64,000 bases of DNA from Aquilaria yunnanensis (lineage: Eukaryota; Streptophyta; Magnoliopsida; Malvales; Thymelaeaceae): the NCBI GenBank assembly GCA_039654915.1, contig CM077593.1, forward strand, positions 42,378,501 through 42,442,500, in the 5' to 3' direction. The notes under the pieces were generated by a model. The model searched no databases and was not told the DNA's origin. It saw only the letters and a program-made list of their open reading frames with translations. Each line of letters starts with the position of its first letter. Within the stretch, counting starts at the first letter, position 1. Of the stretch, positions 54,138 to 64,000 are shown in pieces. The position numbers were made by a program, and so were the translations under genes.

Positions 54138-55400
54138 AAACATCTCCCAGGTTGCCATCATGGACACTCAACGTTCCAAGGATAAGGGCGTTCCAAAGTC
54201 CTAGTCTGCACCTTAGCCTCCACTGGTAGATGACCAAGCACCCCTGAAGCCTTCCCTTCCAGAGGACGAATGTCCTCTGACGGTCACTATGGGCTTTCTG
54301 CGCAACTTCTAATGCTTCATAGTGGCCGAAATGACGCAGCAACTCCACGAAAGATGGTAACGTGCACATTCTCATGCAAGAACCCCCTCTCCTGAAAAGG
54401 GGTGCCGGTCATCTCGTCGGAGTTCCCCAAATAAGAGCTTCCATGGGCAGTCTTCAACAGAAAACCCCCCATCTTGTGGGCGGTACGTGGTGAGGCCTAA
54501 AGAGCAAAGGACCTCCCACCGCAGAGCCCTTCTCCACTAGAAAAGTCCTTCTCATCACGACATCAAAGTTACTCGCCAAGAAAAAGATGTCACTTTCATT
54601 TTCGCTTTTAGCGGATACTATCAGATTCGGATGAATCCCAAAGACAAGGAAAAAACTGCCTTTATCATCGAAGTCGGGACCTACTACTACATCAAGATGT
54701 CTTTTGGCCTCAAGAATACAAGAGCCATGTATCAAAGGCTAATGAATAAGGTGTTTAGTTCCTAAGTCGGTAGAAATATGGAAGTGTACGTCGATGATAT
54801 GATAATTAACAGTAAATGACCTAGCAACCATATCAGACTTAGGGGAAACATTTCAGCAACTTTGAAAATTTAGAATCCACCTCAACCCCAAAAATTGCGC
54901 ATTTAGGGTAATTATTGGCAAATTCCTTGACTTCATGGTATCTGAAAAAGGTATAGATTCCAATTCAAAAAAATTTAAGGCCTTGCTTAGGTTCCAAATT
55001 GCCATAACCATCAAGGACGTACAGAGGCTCACTGGGAAATAACGACCCTTAGTAGATTCATGTCCAGATACGGAGATCGTTGCCGACCTTTCTTTAAAGT
55101 GCTCACCAAAGCAACCAAAAAATGAAGGCAACTTCAATCCAAAAGAACATCATTGGAACGAAGATTGCCAAAAGGCTTGGGATGAACTTAAGACTTACTT
55201 ACCTGTTTGCCAACACTTTGGCAACCAAGAGATAGAGAACCTCTCATCCTCTACCCTGCAGTCAACGAGAAAGTAGTAAATTCGGTATTGGTGAGGGAAA
55301 AATGAGAAAAACAGTGGTCGGTATATTATGTCAGCAAATCCTTGCACGGTGCCGAAGTCGGGTACCCTCTACTGCAAAAAGCCATTTACACTTTAGTCAT
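54138..55400 (+). pseudogene. gag-RT-RNase H remnants of element F
   Basis: The gag start reads VAIMDTQRSKDKG and CPLTVTMGFLRNF, as in D and E. At about 54590 it jumps to RT: FSGYYQIRMNPKDKEKTAFI, FGLKNTRAMYQRLMN, catalytic VYVDDMII. Most of gag, all of protease and the first part of RT are deleted. The RNase H part near 55320-55400 (YYVSKSLHGAEVGYPLLQKAIYTL-like, frameshifted) ends at the border with the Z LTR. Confidence 0.8.
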
Positions 55401-55881
55401 GGCTAATGTTTAGCCTAGCTTCTTGATCTTAGAACCTGGAAATAAAAGGCTAGGACAATGCTAGAAATGGCCACCTTTGACTCTTGTAAAAAATCATCCC
55501 ATCCTTATGTTATTTTTGTGAACAATTGTACACCTAGTTGTCCTAGGTTCTTGAATAATAGCTTTTGTTTCCTTTATGAAATTCAACCTCCAAAAATAGC
55601 TTCCATACCATTCAAATCCTTTCAAAATCTCTCTTTTAGAGTTGTACAATTGAGTACCCAAGTCTTGAAATCTTGCAATAAGACCTATAGATTACATGTA
55701 AAACAAGCAATCCTTCAGGGCTCTCTTTAGTACCAAGTAACCATTGTAATCTCTTAGGGAGGTGTAGATTATTCACTTTACCCCTCACATTTCATTCACT
55801 ATGGTGAAAATTACACTATATAATGGTTTATAACCATTATGCCTTTATAATGTAATTTTCTCATTTGTTGAGGTGGTAACA
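55400..55881 (-). repeat. Element Z 3' LTR, truncated
   Basis: About 480 bp that match 62922-63400 of the 5' LTR closely. On the minus strand it starts TGTTACCACC next to the polypurine tract. It ends abruptly at about 55400 against element F RNase H sequence, leaving about 2 kb of the LTR missing. Confidence 0.88.
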
Positions 55882-55900
55882 TTTCTCCCCCCCCCCCCCT
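55882..55900 (-). other. Polypurine tract of element Z
   Basis: On the minus strand a run of 13 G (55899-55887), then AGAAA, directly precedes the LTR start TGTTACC. Confidence 0.85.
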
Positions 55901-55902
55901 TA

Positions 55903-56112
55903 AAAATTTTGGTCCTCAAAAATTGCCCTTAGCTTAGGATACTCATCTGGATACCTTTCTAGAATTTTTTTCTCAGTTTCCCAGGTTGCCTCTCTTTCAG
56001 AATGGTTTGATGATTGTACTTTAACCATGGGAATCAGTTTGTTCTTTAGCCTTTTGGTATCCTTAGCTAAGATAGCTGTAGGTTTCTCTTCATATGTTAG
56101 ATTTGGTTCTAA
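55903..56112 (-). pseudogene. Chromodomain of element Z pol
   Basis: After an in-frame TAG that ends the integrase frame, the minus strand continues with AILAKDTKRLKNKLIPMVKVQ, then SSNHSEREATWETEKKI and YPDEYPKL, ending FEDQNF and a stop. K-V-Q-x-S-N-H-x-x-x-E-A-T-W-E is the chromodomain signature of plant chromoviruses, thought to steer integration to particular chromatin. Confidence 0.8.
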
Positions 56113-57230
56113 CTATATGTCTTCCACTGTTATAGCATGCTTTGCATCTAGTAGACACTTCTTAAGCATACTAACATGGAAAACATTATGAACACTTGAC
56201 ATACTTGACAGTAGAGCTAACCTATAAGCCACCTTACCAATTCTGTCCAACATCTCATAATGACCAATGTACCTTAGAGCTAACTTACTTCTTTTCCCAA
56301 ATCTGATAATGTCTTTAGTTGGTGCTACTTTGAGCCACACTTTATCACCAACCTCAAACTCCAAATCTCGTCTTCTTTTGTTCACATAAGCAGTGGTCCT
56401 TTCATTGGCTACCCTTAATCTTTCTTGTATCTTCTTGATTTTATTTTTTGTTTCTTCTATGATCTCAGGACCCAATTCTAGCCTATTTGAGACTTCCACC
56501 CAACAATGGGGTGTCATGCACCTTCTCCTGTAAAGAGCTTCATAAGGTGTCATACCAATGGTGCTTTGATAACTGTTGTTGTAATAAAATTCCACCAAAG
56601 GTAAATGTTGGTCTCATTCTCCTTTAAAATCCAATATACAGCTCTTAAGCATGTCTTCAAGTATTTGAATCACCCTCTCAGCCCGTCCATCTGTCTGAGG
56701 GTGGTATGCAGTGCTCAGGTGGATTTTGGTTCCTAGTGCTTTGTGAAATACGCTCCAAAATCTAGCTGTAAACCTTGGATCTCTGTCCGACACTATGAAG
56801 TCTGACACTTCATGCAACCTTACTATCTCCTTGATGTACATTTGTGCTAACTTTTCTAGTGAGTCTACGATCTTCACTGGTAAGAAGTGGACACATTTGG
56901 TTAGCCTATCTACAATGACCTAGATTGTGTCATGCCTTAATCTAGTCATAGGCAGCCCAGTTAAGAAGTCCATAGTGATGTTACTCACTTTCTCACTGGA
57001 ATGGGTAGAGTTTGTAGTGTTCCTGTTGGCTTCTGATGCTCTACTTTTATCCTTTGGCATGTGGTACATTTAGAGACATATATGGCTATGTCCTTCTTCA
57101 AGTTTGGCCACCAGAAATGTGTTTTCAAGTCTTTATACATCTTCTCACTTCAAGGATGGATATTTAGTTCACTAGTGTGAGCTTCCTTAAGTATCTCATT
57201 TCTAAGTTCTTGCTAACTAGGCACATATAT
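56113..57230 (-). pseudogene. Integrase of element Z
   Basis: The C-terminal part is open at 56598-56113, with MVEFYYNNSYQSTIGMTPYEALYRRRC, GDKVWLKVAP and HNVFHVSMLKKC. The core piece at 56877-56614 has LHEVSDFIVSDRDPRFTARFW (second Asp) and YHPQTDGRAERVIQ (Glu in AER). The zinc domain near 57060-57200 is frameshifted. Confidence 0.85.
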
Positions 57231-57479
57231 TCTATCTTTGAAGTGCAATAGTCCTTGCTTGTAGGTAAAGTATTCATACAAGGACTTGTTGTCTTTTCTA
57301 GAAATCTTCTTTAGATTTGGGTCTGCTTCTTGTGTCTTCCTTATCTCCTTAATCTACCCAGACTGAATAGTTAACATATTCACTTATGCTCCTTCCCACT
57401 GTTGCCACTTATGCCAAAGGCATAGAAAACTATTCTCTTCATTAGCATTTGCCGAAGATCAACCTTTTAGCAACCCAGC

Positions 57480-58730
57480 GTATTTCCTACTTAAGGCATC
57501 TGCCACTAGATTGTCTTTGCCTTCCGTATACTCAATGTTACAGTCATGGTCTTTAATATACTCCAGCCATCTTCTTTGCCTCATGTTCAACTATTTCTGA
57601 GTGACCAAGTACTTTAGGCTTTTATGGTCAGTGTATATCACAAATGAGCTTCCCATTAGGTAATGCCTCCATTGCTTTAAGGTAAAGATCACTGCAACAA
57701 GCTCTAGGTCATGGGTAGGGTAATTTTGCACATGATGTCTCAATTACCTTGACCCTTAAGCAATCATATTCCTTTCTTGCATTAACACACATCCTAAACT
57801 AGATCTAGATGCATCTGTATAAATAATGTAAGGCTTACTTGGACACTAGAGCCTGAATCAACTTGTTCTTTAACTCCTGAAAGCTCTTTTCACATTTTTT
57901 AGTCCATTCAAACTTTAGACCCTTCTTGGTCAGTTGAGTAAGGACTAAGGCAATCATGGAGAATTTTGATACAAATCTCCTATAATAGCCCGCTAATCCT
58001 AGAAAGCTTTTGATTTCTTTTACAGTCTTAGGTCTTTTCCACTTTTGCACTACCTTGACCTTTTCAGGGTTTGCTCTAAGGCTTTGTGCATCAATGATGT
58101 ATCCTAGGAAAGAAACTTCCTTTAACCAGAATTGGCACTTGGAAAATTTAGCATATAATTGATTGTCTAACAGTGTGTTCAAGATAATTCTTAAGTGATG
58201 CTCATGTTCACTTTCATTCTTGGAATACACTAGGATGTCATCAATGAACACCACTACAAACTTGTCCAAGTATGGTCTAAACACACAGTTCATTAAGTCC
58301 ACGAATGCAGCAGGGGCGTTAGTCAAGCCAAAGGACATAACTGTGTACTCATAATGTCCATATCTTGTTATGAATGTTGTCTTAGTATATCCTCCTCTTT
58401 TACCCTTAACTGAAAGTACCCAGACCTCAAATCAATCTTAGAAAAGATCTTTGCTCCCTTGAGTTGATCAAATAGATCCTCAATCCTGGGGAGTGGATAC
58501 TTGTTCTTGATAGTCATAACATTTAGCATTCTATAGTCAATGCACAATCTTAAAGATCCATCCTTTTTTTTTTCACAAAGGGAACTAGAGCTCCCCACGG
58601 TGAAACACTTGGTCTTATGAACCCTTTTTCAAGAAGTTCATCAAGTTGTTTCTTGAGCTCAGACATCTCTGTGATTGGCATTCTATAAGGAGGTATGGAT
58701 ATTGGTGTAGATTCAGGCTATAGTTTAATC
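57480..58730 (-). pseudogene. RT and RNase H of element Z
   Basis: [37 protein letters not shown], then after a frameshift [10 protein letters not shown], catalytic [10 protein letters not shown] and [12 protein letters not shown]. RNase H continues to about 57480 ([14 protein letters not shown] region on the minus strand near 57600), with stops. Confidence 0.85.
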
Positions 58731-59500
58731 TCAAATTCAATTTCTCTTGGAGGAGGAATACCTGGAAAATATTTAGGAAAGACTTGTGGATAGTCTTTCA
58801 CTATAGGTATCCTACTAACTTCTTCTTCAATTTCAATATCATTCAATGCATAGTATTCATCTTCAGAAATCACAGGAATCTCATCTAACACTTCTAGTTC
58901 CATGCCATGCATTTCATACACTAATTCCTTAGAATTCATTAATGCATGCACTTCATTACTAGGCAATGTGATTTCTCTTTTAGCACAATCAATCTTTATA
59001 CAATACATAGACAACCAGTTCATACCCAAAACAATATTATATTGTGGAATATTCAACACTAGCAGATCAGTCATAATCTTAGTCTTTCCTACTTCTAGCA
59101 CACGGTCCTTAGCTAGTTCATTCGTGAAAAGACATTAACTACCTGCTGTTCTTATTAATGATATGCTAGGCATGAATTCAATAGGCAATTTCATAGATTC
59201 AGCTAACTTCCTAGCCATAATGGACACTGAGGCACCAGCATCAAACAATGCATTAACAAACATACCATTTAAATAAATGTTACCTCTAAGTGCCCCTTGT
59301 TGGGATGTCTCCCCTTTGTCAATATGGAATACTCTTCCGGCTCTCTGCACTTGTGGCCTTGGTACTGCTGGAGCACCTTTTGGCTGAACATCTTTGACAG
59401 CTGGCCTATTAGGCCTATTCTGGCCTTGCTCGTCTTGCCCTCTTTTTTGGACCAAAGGGCAGTCTTTGATCTAGTGATCCAAAGCACCACATCTAAGACA
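58718..59500 (-). pseudogene. Protease of element Z
   Basis: The active-site segment is ALFDAGASVSIMARK (usually D-T/S-G-A-S; here Thr is Ala). A stop follows ...RTAGS near 59137. QYNIVLGMNWL appears near 59035. Confidence 0.8.
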
Positions 59501-60765
59501 TGCTTGTGTCTCAAAGTAACTTGGCTTCTTTCCATGGAATTTCTTGCATCGAGGACACTTTGGGTCAACAAACTTACTTTTGGCCTTACCATCCATACTA
59601 GGTTTTCCAACCTTGGTATTGTCCTTACCTTTCATTGGCTTCTGCAATCTTCCAGCCTGGCTGGTCTCTCCTAGTCTACTAGGAAACCATTTACTTTCAT
59701 ACTCTTCCTATTCCATCAGTAAAGCCTTCTGAACAGCATCATGATAAGCAATGGCATTGAAAGGCCTAACAGCTTTCTTGATATCAGGTCTCAGACCTTT
59801 AACAAACCTCTTTGCTTTAAGTTCTTCCAACTTGTGGTATTGTGGTGCATACCTCACAAGTTGGTTGAACTTGTGCTCGTATTCTAAAACACTGAGATTG
59901 TCCTGTTTTAGTGCATCAAACTCAGCCTATTTTAGGTCTTTGATGGCATCACTTACATACTGGTCTTAGAACATCCTTGTAAATTCAGACCATGTCATCT
60001 CTAGCTTATGATCTGCTCTTCTACCTCTCTAGGCAACATACCTATCTCTAACACTTCTCCACCACATTTCTGCACTACCTACAAGATTGTAGGTAGCCAA
60101 AGATACTTTCTTTGTGGAGCTCAAATGCATCCTCTCAAACATCTTCTCAATGAATCTTAGCCACTCCTTAGCTTTCTTCGGTCTAGCTTTGCCATCAAAT
60201 TGTGGAGGTCTTAGGCCTTGAAACCTCTCCAACAATCTGACATCGCCAGAGCCCTCAAGATCTTCAGCTTTGTGCCTCCTAGACCTAAGTGATCCCTTAG
60301 ACTCTTAATGCTCTCTGGGCCTCCTTCTTTCTCTCATTTCACTAAGGTTCCTAGCTTCTAAGTGATTGGCCCTTGATACTTGGCCAACCTCAGACCTGAT
60401 CCTTCTGCCTCTGAGATGTCTTCTATCCTCATCTTCCTCAAATTCTTCATCTTCATTTCTTTCAGAAGGAACATTCACTGGGTTGTTCCTAACAACTTCC
60501 TGGTTCTACTCCTGTGGTAATGGTTGTGCTACTTGGACTCCTTGTTGTTGAGCTTGCAGAAGCCTTACTAAGTTTTCATTTACCTGGGCCAGATTTCTTT
60601 GTAGTTCGACCCACACTTGTGGTACGTTCATTTCAGGTACTAGGTTTTCCATTCCTTGAACAATTGGCTGCTCTTGTACACCCATTCCATTTCTGTTGGC
60701 CTGTATTTGCTCAGTAGGAGGTCTTAGGGGTCCCTGATCCCCTCTCCTTGTGGCTACCAATTTCC
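59480..60765 (-). pseudogene. gag of element Z
   Basis: It starts MVATRRGDQGPLRPPTEQ; MNVPQVWVELQRNLAQVNENLVRLLQAQ follows, then TAG. The capsid segment MLERFQGLRPPQFDGKARPKKAKEWLRFIEKMFE and LATYNLVGSAEMWW is at 60235-60030. The nucleocapsid has KCPRCKKFHG and CLRCGALDH near 59470-59560, with one stop inside the second knuckle. Confidence 0.82.
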
Positions 60766-60901
60766 TGTTTTATGATCAATAAAAGAGCATAATATATATA
60801 GTACATTAGGTACTTAACACTAGCAGCTGACCCAACTAAGTTCTATGTATGTAACTATGTGCATGCATGATGGAACTATATATAGCTCCAATCCAAACCA
60901 T

Positions 60902-60913
60902 GCTCTGATTCCA
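60902..60913 (-). other. Primer binding site of element Z
   Basis: The minus strand reads TGGAATCAGAGC, one base off the initiator Met tRNA type. It is followed by ATGGTTTGG as in element A. Confidence 0.75.
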
Positions 60914-60918
60914 ACTTT

Positions 60919-63400
60919 TGTTACCACTCTGAGTATTTAAATACAGTGATCAATTTTAGTGAGCTCAAGCCCCAGGCAGTCCATGTCCTGTAGGCCAAGC
61001 AAAACATGTGCACTATGTTTACCCAAGTGGCCCTCTTGGTCATTATGCAAAGATGTGTATATTGGCCCAACCATCACACACATATTCACATACAATTTCA
61101 TCTAGAAGTAATAATGACAATGAAATTTTTTATTCCTGGCCAATATGAAATTTAAGTAAAATCCCCAAGTGCATGTAGAATCATATGCACACATGATGCT
61201 ATTGGTGCGCATTTTTTTTTCCCAAACTTTCGCACCGTATCCAACTCAAATTCTACCCATGGTCTTCTATGCCCTAAAAGTTTTAAACACTTTAATACCC
61301 TTAAACCTTCATAGGGAAACAGGTTTGAGACATTAAATCCATCTAAGTTTACAATTATGGACTTTACACTTAACCGGGTAAAAATGACCATATGAATAGT
61401 GTTCAGCAAAATCAGCCAATTTTGACAGCCCATAACTCTGGCTACAGGGCGTAAAATCCAGTGATTCAAAAGCCAAGTTATTATTCTTGAAGTTTTCTAA
61501 GTGTGGTCAAAATTTCATATCCAAATTCTTTATTTATAGAAAGTTATGGCAGCTATAGTACAGGGTACCAAATTTTAGCCACTATTGACCATTATGCCCA
61601 TACAAAATTTCATAATATTCATACACTTCATTTCCAGGTGCAAAACCAACTTGGTAGTGTCCATATATGTCTTACACACATGGGAAAACCATTCCCATGA
61701 ATTTATAGCCCTTCTAACCATCATTCATAAAAATGCCATCAGAACAGCCCATATACACCATATGGACAGCATTGTATACACACTTCAAACCACACTCCAT
61801 TGATCCATATATCCTTCTCACACTACACATAAAACATACCCAGATCATTTACATGAATTTATGCACAACATACATGACAATAAATTATTTAATAAGTACA
61901 CTAAGCTTCTTGGAGAACTTCAAAAGCACTAAGCACTCCAGAAACTTGAAGGGACCAGCTGCTGCATAAGGCAGAAAGTACCATTACTAAAAATAGCTAA
62001 TGTGCTCCAAAAATCATTAAACTTTCCAGTATACAACTAAACATATTGAAGTTAACATACCTAAAATTTCATAGAGAAATTTAAACGACAGATATTATTT
62101 TGAATGCTCTCTTTCAGGTGCTCTTGAAATGGACAGAAAGGGGGTAAGTCTCTTTGAAGAAACTTAGTAAGGACTTATTATTAGAAACTTGAATTCCCAG
62201 AAACATACTTGAAATCCAAAGACATAAAAACACAAAAACAAAGCACATATACAAAAATATAGCCATCCAAATGCACAAACAAACAGAACACAATCAAATG
62301 CACTGTTGGTAGCAATACATCATTAGGGTTAGTCCATAAACAATCAAATAAACAATATGTAATCACTATGGCAGCCCTCCTCAAGCTAATTATTGGTCTT
62401 ATGAGGTTAATTGGTCTTAGTTATTACTAACTTGGGCTCTAGAAACCCCTGTAAACACTGTCATCTTAGTGCATGAAAAACAGTAAGGCTGGAACCTTGT
62501 TCATGCAATCCCCCTTAACCCATACTTGGTTCCTTGAGCTTTTTGCTCTCTTCCAAACATGGTCTTAGCTTCATGGATGCTTGATCATCCTCTTATAATC
62601 GTAAACAACCATGGAACATGAAGATAAAACCCTTACCTAAGCTGTGAAGGCTGAAATCCTCAAGAGATACATAATAAACCCGAAAATTAGGGTTTTTCTG
62701 TTTCTTGTTGTATCCGATTGCTTTCCTTTATGATTTCTTGGGAGATTGAGCTATGGTGGCTATGGAAGCTTATGGAGGAGCTAAGGAACAAGTTGTGCCT
62801 GATGGGGAATGAAAATGGGCAAGAAATGGCAAGAAATCAAGATATTTTACTTGACTTGATTAGTTTAACCTTAATCCTCACTTAGGTCACTATAAGTATG
62901 TCTTAAGCAAAGAATTTTTGGCTAATCTTTAGCCCACCTTTTTTACCTTAGAACCTGGAAATAAAAGGCTAGGACAATGCTAGAAATGGCCACCTTTGAC
63001 TTTTGTCAAAAATCATCCCATCCTTATGTTATTTTTGTGAACAATTGTACACCTAGTTGTCCTAGGTTCTTGAATAATAGCTTTTGTTTCCTTTATGAAA
63101 TTCAGCCTCCAAAAATTTCTTCCATACCATTCAAATCCTTCCAAAATCTTTTTTTTAGAGTTGTACAATTGAGTACCCAAGTCTTGAAATCTTGCAATAA
63201 GACCAATAGATTACTTGTAAAACAAGCAATCCTTTAGGGCTCCCTGTAGTACCAAGTAACCATTGTAATCTTTTAGGGAGGTGTAGATTATTCACTTTAC
63301 CCCTCACATTTCATTTACTATGGTGAAAATTACTCTATATAATGGTTTATAACCATTATGCCTTTAAAATGTAATTTTCCCATTTGTTGAGGTGGTAACA
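60919..63400 (-). repeat. Element Z 5' LTR
   Basis: 2482 bp. The plus strand starts TGTTACCACT and ends GTGGTAACA, so the tips are inverted repeats of each other. The end next to the PBS matches the LTR fragment of element A, and the far end matches the truncated 3' LTR. No ORF of interest inside. Confidence 0.82.
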
Positions 63401-63404
63401 GACC

Positions 63405-63977
63405 ATGTTGAGGAAGCCCCCTTGGGATGTCCAGTGCTTAAAGGAAGAAGACATTGAGGTTGGGAAAGTGTGAGAGAATTTGATGGCAAGCAAGGTAGAA
63501 ACCATCTTGGAATGAAGATTTTGTTGCCTTGTCTACCTTTGCAACCTTTAAGACCTCCACCTCTTTCTTTAGGGCCTCTATCTCTTTCTCCGCCTTCTTC
63601 TTTTTCTTCTTCTTCCACTTCTTCAGCTGATCAATCTCAACACTAAGTTCAGCATTGATTTCCAATGCCTTGGTCAAATCAGCAATTATGTCCTCCTTCT
63701 CTATTTGAAGAGTCTCTCCAACCGAACTCTGCTCCGCCAACTTCACCTTGAGGTTAGAAATTTTTGAAGAACATTCCTCGAGGAGTCCCTTATGACTTTC
63801 CAACACCTCATGGTGAAGCTTGGCTAGGTTCTCCTTATCGATCTTATTGAGCTCACCATACTTGAGGCATGAGCTCACAAACATCTCCTTGGCCTTAGCC
63901 AAGTTTTCATTCGAATGACTTCGAATAGACAACTACTTTGATGCCCAAGCCCGAAGGTAGGCTTCATATACTAGTAG
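63405..63977 (-). pseudogene. Antisense gene exon 4 of element F
   Basis: On the minus strand an acceptor (TTTTGCAG, AG at 63979-63978) precedes LLVYEAYLRAWASK, homologous to LLEYAGYLRVRVA in E. A stop follows, then a long coiled coil rich in Glu and Lys ends FQDGFYLACHQILSHFPNLNVFFL near 63438. The sequence reaches A-L-D-I-P and S-T-W (with a frameshift) at the Z border. Earlier exons would lie beyond the window. Confidence 0.8.
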
Positions 63978-64000
63978 CTGCAAAAGAAAGCTTTACTTGA

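Larger units (their letters stand above)
55400..63400 (-). mobile_element. Element Z: Tekay/Del-type Ty3/gypsy retrotransposon
   Basis: Minus-strand order from the right: 5' LTR (60919-63400), PBS (60902-60913), gag (about 60760-59500), zinc knuckle and protease (59500-58720), RT (58720-57835), RNase H, integrase (to 56113), chromodomain (56112-55903), polypurine tract (55882-55900), 3' LTR (55881 to about 55400, truncated). The chromodomain after integrase and the long LTRs fit Tekay/Del. Numerous stops make it inactive. Confidence 0.88.
53441..64000 (+). mobile_element. Element F: rearranged Tat-type element, split by element Z, runs off the window
   Basis: It has a 5' LTR (53441-54119), PBS, a gag start fused by deletion to RT, RNase H to about 55400, then element Z, then minus-strand antisense-gene sequence at 63405-63977. 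The sense-then-antisense order matches E. The integrase and the end of the antisense gene are missing at the Z left border, so a deletion accompanied or followed the Z insertion. The preceding five bases are ATAGA; the other duplication lies outside the window. Confidence 0.8.

Noticed and set aside
55882..55900. Poly-C run as assembly artefact
   Set aside because: Its position immediately next to the LTR start fits a polypurine tract on the minus strand; length may still be imprecise.
61152..61969. ORFs inside the element Z LTR
   Set aside because: They lie within the 2.5-kb LTR, are short and show no motif.
1..64000. tRNA, rRNA or small-RNA genes
   Set aside because: I scanned for cloverleaf-like and B-box-like patterns by eye and found only PBS sequences, which match tRNA 3' ends without the rest of a tRNA.

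Overview
The window is plant nuclear DNA, almost certainly from a mycorrhizal angiosperm. It is dominated by nested LTR retrotransposons. I find one convincing host gene: an intact VAPYRIN-like (VPY) gene on the minus strand at 51288-52904. There is no sign of bacterial, organellar or CRISPR sequence. Most other long ORFs are retrotransposon fragments or shadows. Nearly every insertion border could be fixed by TG...CA ends plus a 5-bp target-site duplication (TSD).

Layout. (1) 1-12920: element A, a decayed Ty3/gypsy copy of Tekay/Del type (+). It is split by element B (4196-12226, TSD CAAGG), a non-autonomous Tat-type element without RT or integrase; B's 5' LTR is itself split by a solo LTR (4706-5589, TSD ACGGC). 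(2) 12920 to about 49.4 kb: element M, a second decayed Ty3/gypsy element (-). It is split by a Ty1/copia element (15374-36356, TSD CCTCT) and by element E (37435-48443, TSD GAACA). One copia LTR holds a solo copia LTR in opposite orientation (23449-24864, TSD GTTAT) and element D, a Tat element (24921-36198, TSD AAGAA); D contains a further solo LTR (28211-29008, TSD GCTTG). (3) 49.4-53.4 kb: a small host island with an AT-rich minisatellite, a solo LTR (49501-50377, TSD ATTAT) and VPY. (4) 53441-64000: element F, a rearranged Tat element, split by element Z (about 55400-63400), a Tekay/Del element (-) with a chromodomain and about 2.5-kb LTRs of the same family as A.

The most interesting signal is in the Tat-type elements B, D, E and F. 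Between integrase and the 3' LTR they carry a gene on the opposite strand with its own TATA box and three short GT-AG introns at homologous positions. In E the four exons join in frame into an open 705-codon reading frame, although E's own protease/pol is damaged. B has lost gag-pol but keeps this antisense gene. Antisense ORFs are known from Tat-lineage elements; the conserved intron layout and private promoter are what I would check first. A second signal: in these elements the gag start codon lies inside the 5' LTR and the reading frame runs through the LTR end and the primer binding site, so the primer binding site is translated as part of a conserved L-A-P-S-V peptide. Diverged Tat LTRs also share a G-box, a U5 hairpin and a dyad at the LTR tip.

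Method limits: borders, introns and homologies were found by eye. Percent identities are rough, and lineage names come from domain order and motifs, not from a tree.
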